A stretch of 64,000 nt of DNA, from positions 1-64,000 of the forward strand of contig JAISTB010000012.1 in NCBI GenBank assembly GCA_031272775.1. The letters are read 5' to 3'. How positions within the stretch are numbered: the stretch's first letter is position 1; every line of letters begins with the position of its first letter. Position numbers and translations under genes: made by a program. Of this stretch, positions 54,171-62,750 are shown in pieces. The stretch comes from Fusobacteriaceae bacterium. Its GTDB lineage: Bacteria > Fusobacteriota > Fusobacteriia > Fusobacteriales > Fusobacteriaceae. The notes under the pieces are model-generated. The model made no database searches, was not told the origin of the DNA, and was given only the letters and a program-made list of their open reading frames with translations.

Positions 54171-56138
54171 TCATGCTTCAAAATTAGACTCTTCGAAATA
54201 ATTATGTTCAACCCGATCAATTGTATCTTGAAATTTCCCGCCCCACCGGAGGCGTTCCAAATACCTTTCTTCGCGGTAATATCTTATTTTTTCTCCCCGG
54301 ATCGGGTGTTCTCCGGTAACAAAGATCAGTGTTTCATCGTTATCCATAGTCAGGATCTCATCAACCGTCATCAGGGATCTTGAAATATACGATTCGCTGT
54401 AATTGATCTTGGAAAACACAGAGAAAATACCCGAAAAGCTATGCGATTTCTGCATAACCGTCTTTTTCCCCAGCTTCTTTTCAATGAGCCCAGGGGTCTT
54501 ATCGTCATTAGGCGTGTAGAAAATGGAAATCCTGCAATTGGACAGGATGGAATTGTCTTTGGTATAGATGCTCGCCAGTTGATTGATATCCTGATAGATA
54601 ATAAAAGGCTTGATTCCATACCCTGCCACATAGGCCATGGCCTTTTCCAATAGCTCAATTTTACCCAAAGCAGGAAATTCATCTATTAGGAGTAGAAGCC
54701 TGTGTCTGTAGCTTGCACGTCCATCTTCGATTTTCATTTGCCTTGTATGGTGATAAATGATTTGTGTTATGATAAGTCGCATCAAAACTGCCGTATTGGT
54801 AAGCTCAGACGGAGGAATCACAAAATACAAAGAAATAGGCCTTTCATGATTCATCAAGTCATCTATTCTGAAATCAGAATCTTCTGTGTTTCGCATGATT
54901 GTCGGAAACCCAAAAGGCTGTAAATTAAGTATTGCGCTTGATATGATACCCGATCTCTCCGGACCCGGCCGACCCAGCATATCAAAACCAGTTCTTGCCG
55001 CAATAGGGTGTATCCTTGGCTTTTCTTCACCCATGGCATCTTTAACAACAGAACCATAGATCTCGTGAAAGAGATTGATATCAGCAGTGGTATTGTGATA
55101 AGCTTTCGTCATCTCTTTCATAGCAGCCTCTATCAAGGCTTCGCTTTCTTCGTCGTCGAAACCTTTGAAATTCGCGGGTTTTACGAAATTCAAAACATCG
55201 GCCAATGAGGCACATTCTTTATCTTTCACGACATAGAGAACATGGAGAATGACACCGGTCAAGAAATTGACGCCACTTGGGGCAAAGAACCCATCTTTAT
55301 CTTTTCCCGGTGCAATGATGATATTTGCAATCGCCATAGCATCTTGATATTCATAGACTGTCCCCTTTCTGATTTCCTGCAGTGGGTTATAATGACAGCT
55401 CACCAAATCTGTCGGCGCAAATTTCAGACAAAGTTGGCCCATTTTGCGCCTGTAAGCGCTGGTTATTTGCCAATTTTCCCCTTTGATATCGTTCACAATG
55501 ACCGAAGATTTCCATGTGAGCAACGTCGGGATAATTACCGACACCCCTTTTCCTGATCTCGTGGGCGCTCCAAGTGCAATAGGGTGAGGCTCCAAGTCAT
55601 AAAGTTCATGACCATAGAGATCGCGTCCGATTACAATACCATCAAGATCACGTTCAGGACGCCCGGCAAGGGTGACACTATAGACCTTATCTGTCCCAGC
55701 CTTTCGGAAAGAATCCCAAATCTCTTTCTTTGCCGGAAATAAAAGCATATTTCCGATCTCTTTTGTATTCGCAAAGCGGGCAGACCCATGGGTTGTGGGC
55801 TCTTCATTTTTCGAAAGCGAAAAAATCAATATTTCAGGCGTCAAAAATATCAACAGAAACAGACTTAACGATATCCCCACAGCAGCAGGCGCAGCCTTTT
55901 GATACCGGAACACCCAAAAGAATATCTGAAACGGGAAATAAAGATGGATATTCCCAATTTTCAGCCCCCAAAGATGCGGGTTATAATAGACGCACCGGGC
56001 AAAAATCTGTGTTGCGACAAGAGCCCCCACAAAAAAAGACGCCAAGATGATAATTGCCTCAACTTTTCTGTCATTCAGAGCTTCTTTGATTCCAAGCCTT
56101 TTGCACCTGTAAAAAAATCTTTTGACTGACTTAACCAT
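54171..56138 (-). CDS. virD4: VirD4/TraG coupling protein
   Basis: 655 residues. N-terminal membrane segments (about 25-110), then HGSARFA, Walker A GAPTRSGKG near residue 190, Walker B LLLIDEFPALG and a C-terminal region with GYGIKPFIIYQD. Brings the relaxase-DNA complex to the channel. The last 15 residues are acidic. Start taken as ATG 56138; a GTG at 56147 lies against the virB10 stop. Last of the virB8-9-10-D4 module. Confidence 0.94.
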   Translation of the reverse strand: MVKSVKRFFYRCKRLGIKEALNDRKVEAIIILASFFVGALVATQIFARCVYYNPHLWGLKIGNIHLYFPFQIFFWVFRYQKAAPAAVGISLSLFLLIFLTPEILIFSLSKNEEPTTHGSARFANTKEIGNMLLFPAKKEIWDSFRKAGTDKVYSVTLAGRPERDLDGIVIGRDLYGHELYDLEPHPIALGAPTRSGKGVSVIIPTLLTWKSSVIVNDIKGENWQITSAYRRKMGQLCLKFAPTDLVSCHYNPLQEIRKGTVYEYQDAMAIANIIIAPGKDKDGFFAPSGVNFLTGVILHVLYVVKDKECASLADVLNFVKPANFKGFDDEESEALIEAAMKEMTKAYHNTTADINLFHEIYGSVVKDAMGEEKPRIHPIAARTGFDMLGRPGPERSGIISSAILNLQPFGFPTIMRNTEDSDFRIDDLMNHERPISLYFVIPPSELTNTAVLMRLIITQIIYHHTRQMKIEDGRASYRHRLLLLIDEFPALGKIELLEKAMAYVAGYGIKPFIIYQDINQLASIYTKDNSILSNCRISIFYTPNDDKTPGLIEKKLGKKTVMQKSHSFSGIFSVFSKINYSESYISRSLMTVDEILTMDNDETLIFVTGEHPIRGEKIRYYREERYLERLRWGGKFQDTIDRVEHNYFEESNFEA

Positions 56139-56147
56139 AAGAATCAC

Positions 56148-57293
56148 TTACTTGGTGTAAGGTTCCAGGATCATATCCGAATGAACCGAAATATTGATCC
56201 GTGCCCCTTGTGCAATTTCAATCGTGGGTTGTCTACCAAGGGCTTTTTCCGCGAACGAGTTTCCAATCGTTACAATCTCTTCTCCGGCGCCATTTGTAGC
56301 CCTACCTTCCCATGATCTTTCATCGTTATCCATAATGGCCGCTGCCGCTCCCATGGCAGAAGCCAACACAACGCCTTTCAGCAATTGCGCAAAATGATTA
56401 TTCACTTTTCCGGTAAGCCCTGCTTTTCCTGTCAGATCAATGCCCTGCATATTTTCCAAATTGAGCGATGAACCATTCGGAAAAATTAACCGCTGCCAGA
56501 TCACAAGAAGCCTGTTTTGCCCAAAAGTAACGTTCGAATCATAGGTCCCAACTACACGCGTCCCTTGCGGAATCAAAAGAAAATTCCCCGTAACAGAGTC
56601 AAATACATTCTCACGAACCAAAGCCACGATGGTTTTTGCCGGAAGATCTGAATTGATTGCCGTCATCAAGACAGCCGGAATGAATGATCCGGCTTTCAAC
56701 TCATAGGGACTAATTGCAGGAATTGTGGTTGAACCAAGATAAAAATTTTGCGCTCGTTTCGATTCCAAGAATTTTACTTTGCTTCCTTGCCTGTTTTGGT
56801 CATAGTCTTCTGGCGACTGAGCCGCCCCGACATCTACAAGAGGACTGGGGGCGCCGTTACTTCGTCCCACGCTATTGAATGAAGGCGCTGCCTTTCTGGC
56901 CTGTTCAGATTCTTCCATGAACTTTCTCAAAAGTTCCTTCTTATATTCAGCCGTAGGATTCGCGTCAGCCGGGGCCATCCGGTAATCTTCCCGAAATTGA
57001 GACGCCGAAGGCTCCACTTTTCTTGTGAAATCTTTGACCTCAGGTATCGCTTCGTCCTCTCTATTTTCAGAATATGAAGCGAAAAAAGGATTTTCTGCCC
57101 TAATTTGCGTGTCCTCTTCCTTTGCGATACTGACATTGGCCTTTGATTTCCCGCTTGACGCTACAGTCACAATGGTTATTGCCGCAATCACCAGAAGCGG
57201 GACAAGGATAAAAACTTTTTTAACCTTCTTGGCTGAAGTATTTGCGTTTTGTGACCCGCCAACAGGTTGTGTTACGTTATTATTTTCTGCCAT
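56148..57293 (-). CDS. virB10: VirB10/TrbI channel protein
   Basis: 381 residues from ATG 57293. Short cytoplasmic N-terminus, one membrane helix (about 25-46, VFILVPLLVIAAITIVTV), a Pro/Ala-poor linker and the C-terminal TrbI domain: IPQGTRVVGTYDS, GQNRLLVIWQRLIFPNG and ARINISVHSDMIL. Spans both membranes and forms the outer-membrane pore with VirB9. Confidence 0.94.
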   Translation of the reverse strand: MAENNNVTQPVGGSQNANTSAKKVKKVFILVPLLVIAAITIVTVASSGKSKANVSIAKEEDTQIRAENPFFASYSENREDEAIPEVKDFTRKVEPSASQFREDYRMAPADANPTAEYKKELLRKFMEESEQARKAAPSFNSVGRSNGAPSPLVDVGAAQSPEDYDQNRQGSKVKFLESKRAQNFYLGSTTIPAISPYELKAGSFIPAVLMTAINSDLPAKTIVALVRENVFDSVTGNFLLIPQGTRVVGTYDSNVTFGQNRLLVIWQRLIFPNGSSLNLENMQGIDLTGKAGLTGKVNNHFAQLLKGVVLASAMGAAAAIMDNDERSWEGRATNGAGEEIVTIGNSFAEKALGRQPTIEIAQGARINISVHSDMILEPYTK

Positions 57294-57306
57294 TTTCTTC
57301 GCCCCC

Positions 57307-58233
57307 TTACCTTCGTACCCGCGACGCACTGTCAGCCCGTCTTGTATAAGCGCCTTTTCGCTTGATTACAACCTCTTTTTTGCCTAACTTCAATGTCGCA
57401 GCATCAAACAGCCTGTCAATTACGATCGTATTTTCATTCATTCTGGAATTTACGATAGCCAAGTTCCCAGTCTGCTCGTCTTTGATATAGACAACCGGAA
57501 TTTCTCTTGTCTTGACAGCTTCCCGCAAAATAATAAAAGTTTTTTCGCCATCATCAAATACCTGTTTTGGCGCGAAAAAGATTCGCTTGTTATTCCACTT
57601 ATACTCATAATTGAGCTTATCCAACGATACCTTTGTCGTTTGGCCTAAGGTCGTGGCTGCTTTATTCTGAAATTTCATCTTCTCATCTTGCGGATAGAGA
57701 AATCTAACTTCCGGGTTATACCAATCATTGGCCGCATGCAGGAAAAAATTATACGACCTCTTATTTGTGTTGACCACAAGATTCGTTTTGATCCCTGCCA
57801 AAAAAGGCTTCACGGCTACAATCTGCCGTTCACCCTCAGAAGATCCCGTTTTCCCAACATCAATGACCCATCTTGCTGTATCTCCACCCGCTGTATAGAT
57901 AATCTCTTCATCCGGATTCAAGTAAATCGTCGTGATAAACCCCGCCCGACAGTAAATCCGGTACATATCATCTTCGAAATAGACAAATCTCGTCGCAACT
58001 GATCGTTTCGCTTCTTTGATACCGCTTTTGATCTCCGGTTCTTTCATGGAATAATCCTTGTATTCGTTTCGGAGTTCTTCAGCAGCTTGATATTCCGCAT
58101 AAATATTGACCCCATATTTTTCAATTGATTGCTTTACCATTTCATCAGTAATCACAACTTCACTGGCATGACCCGGTATCGATAAGACCAACGCCATCAT
58201 AAAAAGCATGGCTAAATTCTGTAATTTCTTCAC
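57307..58233 (-). CDS. virB9: VirB9/TrbG channel protein
   Basis: 308 residues from GTG 58233, with AAAGGAGAG upstream. Signal peptide about 1-23. CagX-like domains: IYTAGGDTARWVIDVG (N-terminal) and NYEYKWNNKRIFFAPKQVFDDGEKTFI (C-terminal). Outer-membrane core complex. Between virB8 and virB10 in the usual order. Confidence 0.93.
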   Translation of the reverse strand: MKKLQNLAMLFMMALVLSIPGHASEVVITDEMVKQSIEKYGVNIYAEYQAAEELRNEYKDYSMKEPEIKSGIKEAKRSVATRFVYFEDDMYRIYCRAGFITTIYLNPDEEIIYTAGGDTARWVIDVGKTGSSEGERQIVAVKPFLAGIKTNLVVNTNKRSYNFFLHAANDWYNPEVRFLYPQDEKMKFQNKAATTLGQTTKVSLDKLNYEYKWNNKRIFFAPKQVFDDGEKTFIILREAVKTREIPVVYIKDEQTGNLAIVNSRMNENTIVIDRLFDAATLKLGKKEVVIKRKGAYTRRADSASRVRR

Positions 58234-58251
58234 TTCGATTCTCTCCTTTGC

Positions 58252-58941
58252 TTATAGCTCATGGTTATACGAAAAATCTTTGATCATAATTCCCAAGGGA
58301 TTAACCATGAGCGTCTTTTCATCAGTTGATTCTTTGATTTCAAATGTAAAAATTCCCGAAAATTTTTCTTTCTTCTCGACTGTCCCATTTTCGGCATACG
58401 ACACTTCTTCCCATCGGGCTTGATATGAGTTTCCTGACATTTTGAGTATTGTCGATAACTTGACTTCCCGTGACCGCTTGTTTTTGAAATACTCATTCAC
58501 ATTATCTGCCTGCATATAAGCATTCAGTTTCTGCTGGGCTTGCGGTGTCAGGAACAAATACTGTTTCTCAATATTTTGTCCAAACAGAACATAATCCAAT
58601 GGAACCGACCTCGTATCCTTGATATGCTGTCCCAAGACAGAAAAGATCATCTTATCCGAGGGTACATACTTCACGTGCGACAATTCCCCCACGTTTCGGA
58701 TAAGCCCTTCCTTTTCATCTACCAACACGACATACGGCTCAACATATACCCTGTTAGATAGCCTCACATAAGCCGCGAGCATGCCTGCAAGCATCACAAA
58801 CAAAACCAAACAGACCATCTGCCAGTTCCTTCGAGCCCGCGCCTGAATGAAAAGTTTATCGTAAAAGTGATCCTCACGAGGATTAATTTCTTTCCCTTTA
58901 TACAAGGCCCCCGCATGTGGATCATAATTCAAAGTAGACAT
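58252..58941 (-). CDS. virB8: VirB8/TrbF inner-membrane component
   Basis: 229 residues. One membrane helix (about 43-62) and a periplasmic VirB8/TrbF domain with YVEPYVVLVDEKEGL and YQARWEEVSYAENG. TAAGGAGTTGTC precedes the ATG. First gene of the virB8-9-10-D4 module; a repeat locus separates it from virB2. Confidence 0.92.
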   Translation of the reverse strand: MSTLNYDPHAGALYKGKEINPREDHFYDKLFIQARARRNWQMVCLVLFVMLAGMLAAYVRLSNRVYVEPYVVLVDEKEGLIRNVGELSHVKYVPSDKMIFSVLGQHIKDTRSVPLDYVLFGQNIEKQYLFLTPQAQQKLNAYMQADNVNEYFKNKRSREVKLSTILKMSGNSYQARWEEVSYAENGTVEKKEKFSGIFTFEIKESTDEKTLMVNPLGIMIKDFSYNHEL

Positions 58942-59072
58942 GACAACTCCTTAAAAATATAAAAAAATAACAATTATTAATCACAACGACGAAAAAAATT
59001 TCTTTTCAGTTTTTCTTACAACATTGTGGTTTCATTGATCGGTTCAGCAACAAAATCATTTTCACTCGTTGA

Positions 59073-59463
59073 GCCTCTGGCAGGCCGCGAGCCTCGGCAG
59101 GCATTGGTTACGGCTGATCGTAATAGCCAGCAAAACCTACTATCCAGCATTCCCGATCCGCAGACGGAAAAGAAACCAGCCCCAACAAAGGCAGCCGGAC
59201 CATCCGGCCCGTCGGAGACACATAAAACTTTTCACCCATTGGGTGAAAACTTTCATCTGGATTGCCTCTGGCGGCGGGGGCCTCGCGGGCCGCGAGATCG
59301 CAGTAGTTATTGGCCAATCACACAAGCCTGATTATATCAATCATGTCAGATTTTCCCAGACTTCAATATCAAGTTCAGGGAGGATCCCACATCGAAATAA
59401 CGGCCAACATCGAAATCCCGCCCCAACCCAGGCCCCCAGCGGCTCGCTGGCCGCCGGAGGCAA
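59073..59463. repeat. Mosaic GC-rich repeat locus 3
   Basis: Non-coding. Leading block GCCTCTGGCAGGCCGCGAGC (59073), B block with CTATCCAGCATTCCCGATCC, palindrome (59229-59249), a second leading block (59263-59310) and the CCCCCAGCGGCTCGCTGGCC block (59433-59462). The 70-bp conserved block is absent. Together with an AT-rich stretch (58942-59072, nothing clear) it fills the gap between virB8 and virB2. Confidence 0.82.
59229..59249. repeat. CACCC-N3-GGGTG palindrome, copy in locus 3
   Basis: TTTTCACCC-ATT-GGGTGAAAA; perfect 9-bp arms. Confidence 0.82.
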
Positions 59464-59493
59464 CCCAATATATGGAAGAAATCTTTTCTTATG

Positions 59494-59844
59494 TCAGATC
59501 AACATCCCACCTGCATGACCAAAGAAAGAAGGTACCCAAGTTGCAGCGACAAAGCAGACCGCGATAGCAATGCAGATCTGCAAGAGTTTCTGAACGATTC
59601 CGCCCCCATGACCAAACATCAGACCCAGCATCAGCAAAATGACCGAAATGATTGATACCGTTCTTGCAGTAGGTCCTGCCAGATTATCCAATAACTTTTT
59701 AAGCGGCCCATCCCACGGCATCGACTCAGACGCCATAAGTTTTCTGCAAAGCACAACACCTAACCCAACCAAAAATAAAAAAAACATTTTCCAACGGATT
59801 TTACGTTGAGTCTTCCCATCATTCTCAACTTTTTTAATTTTCAT
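59494..59844 (-). CDS. virB2: VirB2/TrbC major pilin
   Basis: 116 residues from ATG 59844 (AAAGGAG upstream). Long positively charged leader, hydrophobic signal helix (about 20-35), cleavage probably near LMASES, then the TrbC pattern PWDGPLKKLLDNLAGPTART, two membrane helices around GLMFGHGGG, ending GGMLI. Sixteen-odd residues of the C-terminus match TrbC pilins well. Repeat locus 3 follows immediately, so this pilin gene is detached from the rest of the operon. Confidence 0.9.
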   Translation of the reverse strand: MKIKKVENDGKTQRKIRWKMFFLFLVGLGVVLCRKLMASESMPWDGPLKKLLDNLAGPTARTVSIISVILLMLGLMFGHGGGIVQKLLQICIAIAVCFVAATWVPSFFGHAGGMLI

Positions 59845-59892
59845 TTCGAAGCAACTCCTTTTAGTAAAATTTTTGCATAGCGCCATTACACG

Positions 59893-59905
59893 CCATTGAC
59901 AATGG
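59893..59905. promoter_or_regulatory. Palindrome in the virB2 leader
   Basis: CCATTG-A-CAATGG, 22 bp downstream of the -10 box, with a nearby direct repeat CGCCATT. Candidate operator for control of the transfer genes. Confidence 0.5.
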
Positions 59906-59926
59906 TTAATAATTGTGATATCATAT

Positions 59927-59955
59927 AATATACCATGGCAGTTAAACTTTGTCAA
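59927..59955 (-). promoter_or_regulatory. Sigma-70 promoter of the transfer operon
   Basis: Minus strand: TTGACA (59950-59955), 17 bp, TATATT (59927-59932). Confidence 0.85.
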
Positions 59956-60041
59956 TGAAAAATAAATTCAAGATTATTGATCGGGTCGTTCAACAAAAGA
60001 AAAATCCTGCATTGAGGTAATCGCAAAAAAATGTTGTCTGA

Positions 60042-60363
60042 CTCCGGCGGCGGGGGAGCCCCCCGACGGCATTGGTTAGCCGGGGGTCCCGGCAGGCATC
60101 GGTTATGGACTGATCGTAATAGCCAGCAGAATTTGACTATCCAGCATTCCCGATCCGCAGACTGATTCCAAACCAACTCACATCCGACGGTCACGCAGTG
60201 ATCTCGGCCGGGTACTGGAAACAACAAACTGGTGGACACTTCCACCCGCGAGCCGCTATTGGTGGGACACCTGATGTAGCCAATCGTAACTATCCCACTT
60301 TCACGATCAGCAAACGGATTCAGCATAACTTTACCCAAAAACTTTTCACCCAACGGGTGAAAA
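60042..60363. repeat. Mosaic GC-rich repeat locus 4
   Basis: Non-coding. Leading block CTCCGGCGGCGGGGGAGCCC (60042), B block CTATCCAGCATTCCCGATCC, conserved 70-bp block (60179-60245, with the GGTGGA-CACT-TCCACC hairpin), a divergent CTATCCCACTTTCACGATC block and a terminal palindrome. It occupies the divergent spacer between virB2 and the relaxase gene. Confidence 0.84.
60343..60363. repeat. CACCC-N3-GGGTG palindrome, copy in locus 4
   Basis: TTTTCACCC-AAC-GGGTGAAAA: arms conserved, loop changed from ATT to AAC, as expected if the pairing matters. Confidence 0.82.
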
Positions 60364-60376
60364 CTAAGATCTCAGT

Positions 60377-60520
60377 CCTTAAAAGAGACTTTTAAGGCAC
60401 GCTTACAAGTTTGCATAAAGCAAACTCTAAAACCTGCGTGAAATCCCGCCGAAATCTTCGGCAGGATTTGGGGTCAAGGCCTGCGGCCTTGAAAAAAGAT
60501 TTACCCCCCTTGGAGGGGGG
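60377..60520. other. Candidate origin of transfer (oriT): four hairpins before the relaxase gene
   Basis: In order: CCTTAAAAG-N3-CTTTTAAGG (60377-60397), AGTTTGC-N5-GCAAACT (60408-60426), AAATCCCGCCGAA-N3-TTCGGCAGGATTT with one mismatch (60441-60469), TCAAGGCC-N3-GGCCTTGA (60474-60492), and a further CCCCCC-N5-GGGGGG (60504-60520). The minus strand reads ATCCTGCC at the third hairpin, like the nick core of IncP-type origins. Position directly upstream of the relaxase gene is typical for oriT. The nick site itself is unproven. Confidence 0.5.
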
Positions 60521-60580
60521 AGCGGAAGGAACAATTCTGTTTGTTTCTCGTACCCATGTATAAAAGAAAGGAGCCGTACC

Positions 60581-62716
60581 GTGGCTGAATATAGACTTAA
60601 ATATAAGAAGGGCAAAGTTGGATCTGCCCGTCCTCACGCAATGTATATTTTGAGACAGGAACGCTACGCAGAACATGATGATCTTGTCCGTTTTGGATTT
60701 GGAAACTTTACTCCAAGCGACCGCATGTCAATTACCGATTTCTGGTTTTTGGCCGATTCTTTTGAGCCCGCAGGTTCAACAATCTACCGAGAATTTGAAG
60801 TCAATATCCCCGAAGAACTTAACCACGAGCAGGGGCATGAGCTGATTGAATCTTTTATCGCAAAAGAGATCCCCAACCAGCCTTATACTTACGCGATCCA
60901 TGAGAAGAACGGCCGACAACATTGTCACCTTATGTTTTCAGAACGATCCTTCGATGGAATCAAACGCGATCCCGCCACTTTTTTCAAAAAATATAATCGG
61001 TACCACCCTGACCAAGGCGGGGCCAAAAAGAATCCCTATTTCCATAGCAAAGAGGCACTTTTGCATTTTCGAAAGTCATGGGAACAAGAGCAAAACAGAA
61101 TCTTGCAAAAATACGGACACACCGCCAGAGTTGATTGCCGATCTTTATACGAAAGACGAAAGGAAGCTGTCGCCCAGGGCGACATGGAAAAAGTTGCCGA
61201 ACTCGACCGGGAAGCCGTCAACGTAGACGGGAACATCTACGCCAAAGTTAAATTCAAAGGAATCGAATCATTGACAACTACTGAACGCGACCAATGGGAC
61301 AGGTACCTCACGGCAAGCGAAGCCAAAAAAAGAAAGGAGAAAGGGCGTAACATAACCCCCAAACAAATCACCCCACAGCTTGACCTGAGCTCTACTCAGA
61401 TCAAAGACCGAATCTCCGAAATCGACGCTAAAGATTACGACAAGATCGCCTTGGGGGTGCTTTCTCATAAGAAATATCAAACGGCAACCGCAAACCTCAA
61501 AAGATTGAAAATCGATTTCGGCCATCTGGACGTCTTCGAAGCCAAACGCCAAGAATATGAATCTCAAATCAAAGAAATTGAAGCCTTTCGGGGAACTGGC
61601 AAGTATAACCAGCTGGTCTTTTTCCTCAAACGAGAAAACGAAACTGAAAAGAAAAGGCTTCAATCAATCCTTCATACCAAGTTTGGGATTGACCCTGCTC
61701 ATTTTTCTGCGACATCAGAAGATGAAGCTGCAACCAAGGCCGCCAGACAAAAGATTTTTGCCAGTTATGACGCCTACACACCTGAAAAGATCCGTATGGA
61801 GTACAGGTCTCTTTTATATAGGAATCCCAAAGAGGAAGCAACATATCGCGTGACCCAGTACCGAAACGAAACCCTCATATCAAACCTCTTGGCTTTGGAA
61901 TCCGATCTGGTAAGCTGTCAGAAATCTATCCTATCCACCAAAGACACGACGCAAAAAGAAAAACTTGCGGCCGATATATCTGCTATCAATTCCAAAATGC
62001 TTTTTATCACTCAGGAAAATATCCGGTTATCAGATACCATCAGCAGTCTCCGGCCTGAAATTGAAAAAGAAACCCAAAACCGCCAAACTGACATCGCTAT
62101 GCGTCTTGCTATAGCCCAAGAGATCTTGACCCAAAAGAACCTTGCACCCGAACCCCGTACCCCCGAAGAGATTATTCAGGATTACATCATGTGCCGATAT
62201 GAGCTTCATACAAAAAACAAGCTCTACAGTTATTTCGCTCAAAAGAACCAAACAGAAGGGTATAGCCGGCCGCTTTACCTGCTGCGTTCTGAAATCCAGT
62301 TCCTACAGGCCGATTACAAAAAAGTCCAGGCGTCGTTCCGAAACCTCAGCCCCGAAACGTCCAACAAGATTATATTTGCCCGTGAACGTACCGTCCATCA
62401 AGAATTGAAATCCATCAGACGCGAAATAAAAGATCTTTCCATTGGTCCCAAATCAGCCAGTACCGAAAAGGATCTTCTTACCTTACAAAAAAAGGCCCGC
62501 GAACTTTCGACCCTCGCAAATATCTACCATGATATCATTGTGCGGAAAGCCGAGCCAAAAATCAATCGACGCCTTGACATGATCCACAAATCTCATGCAG
62601 ACCCTGAAAAGCTCTACTTCAAAATGGCCGGGGCCCTCGATTTTACCGGAGAAAAAAAAGACAAGTCTCTCGAAATCAACTACCACGAATACGACGGCTA
62701 CGACCCCGGAATGTAA
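60581..62716 (+). CDS. MobA/MobL-like relaxase
   Basis: 711 residues, GTG start with AAAGGAGCCG upstream. N-terminal relaxase domain (about 1-200): candidate catalytic tyrosines Tyr22 and Tyr30, YREFEVNIPEELNHEQG, and the metal-binding H107 and H114-C-H116 in YTYAIHEKNGRQHCHLMF. The remaining 500 residues are charged and helical, probably coiled coil; no helicase motifs seen. It nicks oriT and leads the strand into the recipient. Divergent from the virB genes, next to a TraD-like gene. Confidence 0.88.
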   Translation: MAEYRLKYKKGKVGSARPHAMYILRQERYAEHDDLVRFGFGNFTPSDRMSITDFWFLADSFEPAGSTIYREFEVNIPEELNHEQGHELIESFIAKEIPNQPYTYAIHEKNGRQHCHLMFSERSFDGIKRDPATFFKKYNRYHPDQGGAKKNPYFHSKEALLHFRKSWEQEQNRILQKYGHTARVDCRSLYERRKEAVAQGDMEKVAELDREAVNVDGNIYAKVKFKGIESLTTTERDQWDRYLTASEAKKRKEKGRNITPKQITPQLDLSSTQIKDRISEIDAKDYDKIALGVLSHKKYQTATANLKRLKIDFGHLDVFEAKRQEYESQIKEIEAFRGTGKYNQLVFFLKRENETEKKRLQSILHTKFGIDPAHFSATSEDEAATKAARQKIFASYDAYTPEKIRMEYRSLLYRNPKEEATYRVTQYRNETLISNLLALESDLVSCQKSILSTKDTTQKEKLAADISAINSKMLFITQENIRLSDTISSLRPEIEKETQNRQTDIAMRLAIAQEILTQKNLAPEPRTPEEIIQDYIMCRYELHTKNKLYSYFAQKNQTEGYSRPLYLLRSEIQFLQADYKKVQASFRNLSPETSNKIIFARERTVHQELKSIRREIKDLSIGPKSASTEKDLLTLQKKARELSTLANIYHDIIVRKAEPKINRRLDMIHKSHADPEKLYFKMAGALDFTGEKKDKSLEINYHEYDGYDPGM

Positions 62717-62750
62717 ACCTACCTCATTGAATGACGCCATCACTCTACTT

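Noticed and set aside
59069-59518. Frames inside the GC-rich repeats
   Set aside because: They run through the palindromic blocks (for example FTHWVKTF from the CACCC palindrome) on both strands and have no start signals.
60392-60676. Small minus-strand frame over the hairpin region
   Set aside because: Overlaps the relaxase start and is made of hairpin sequence.
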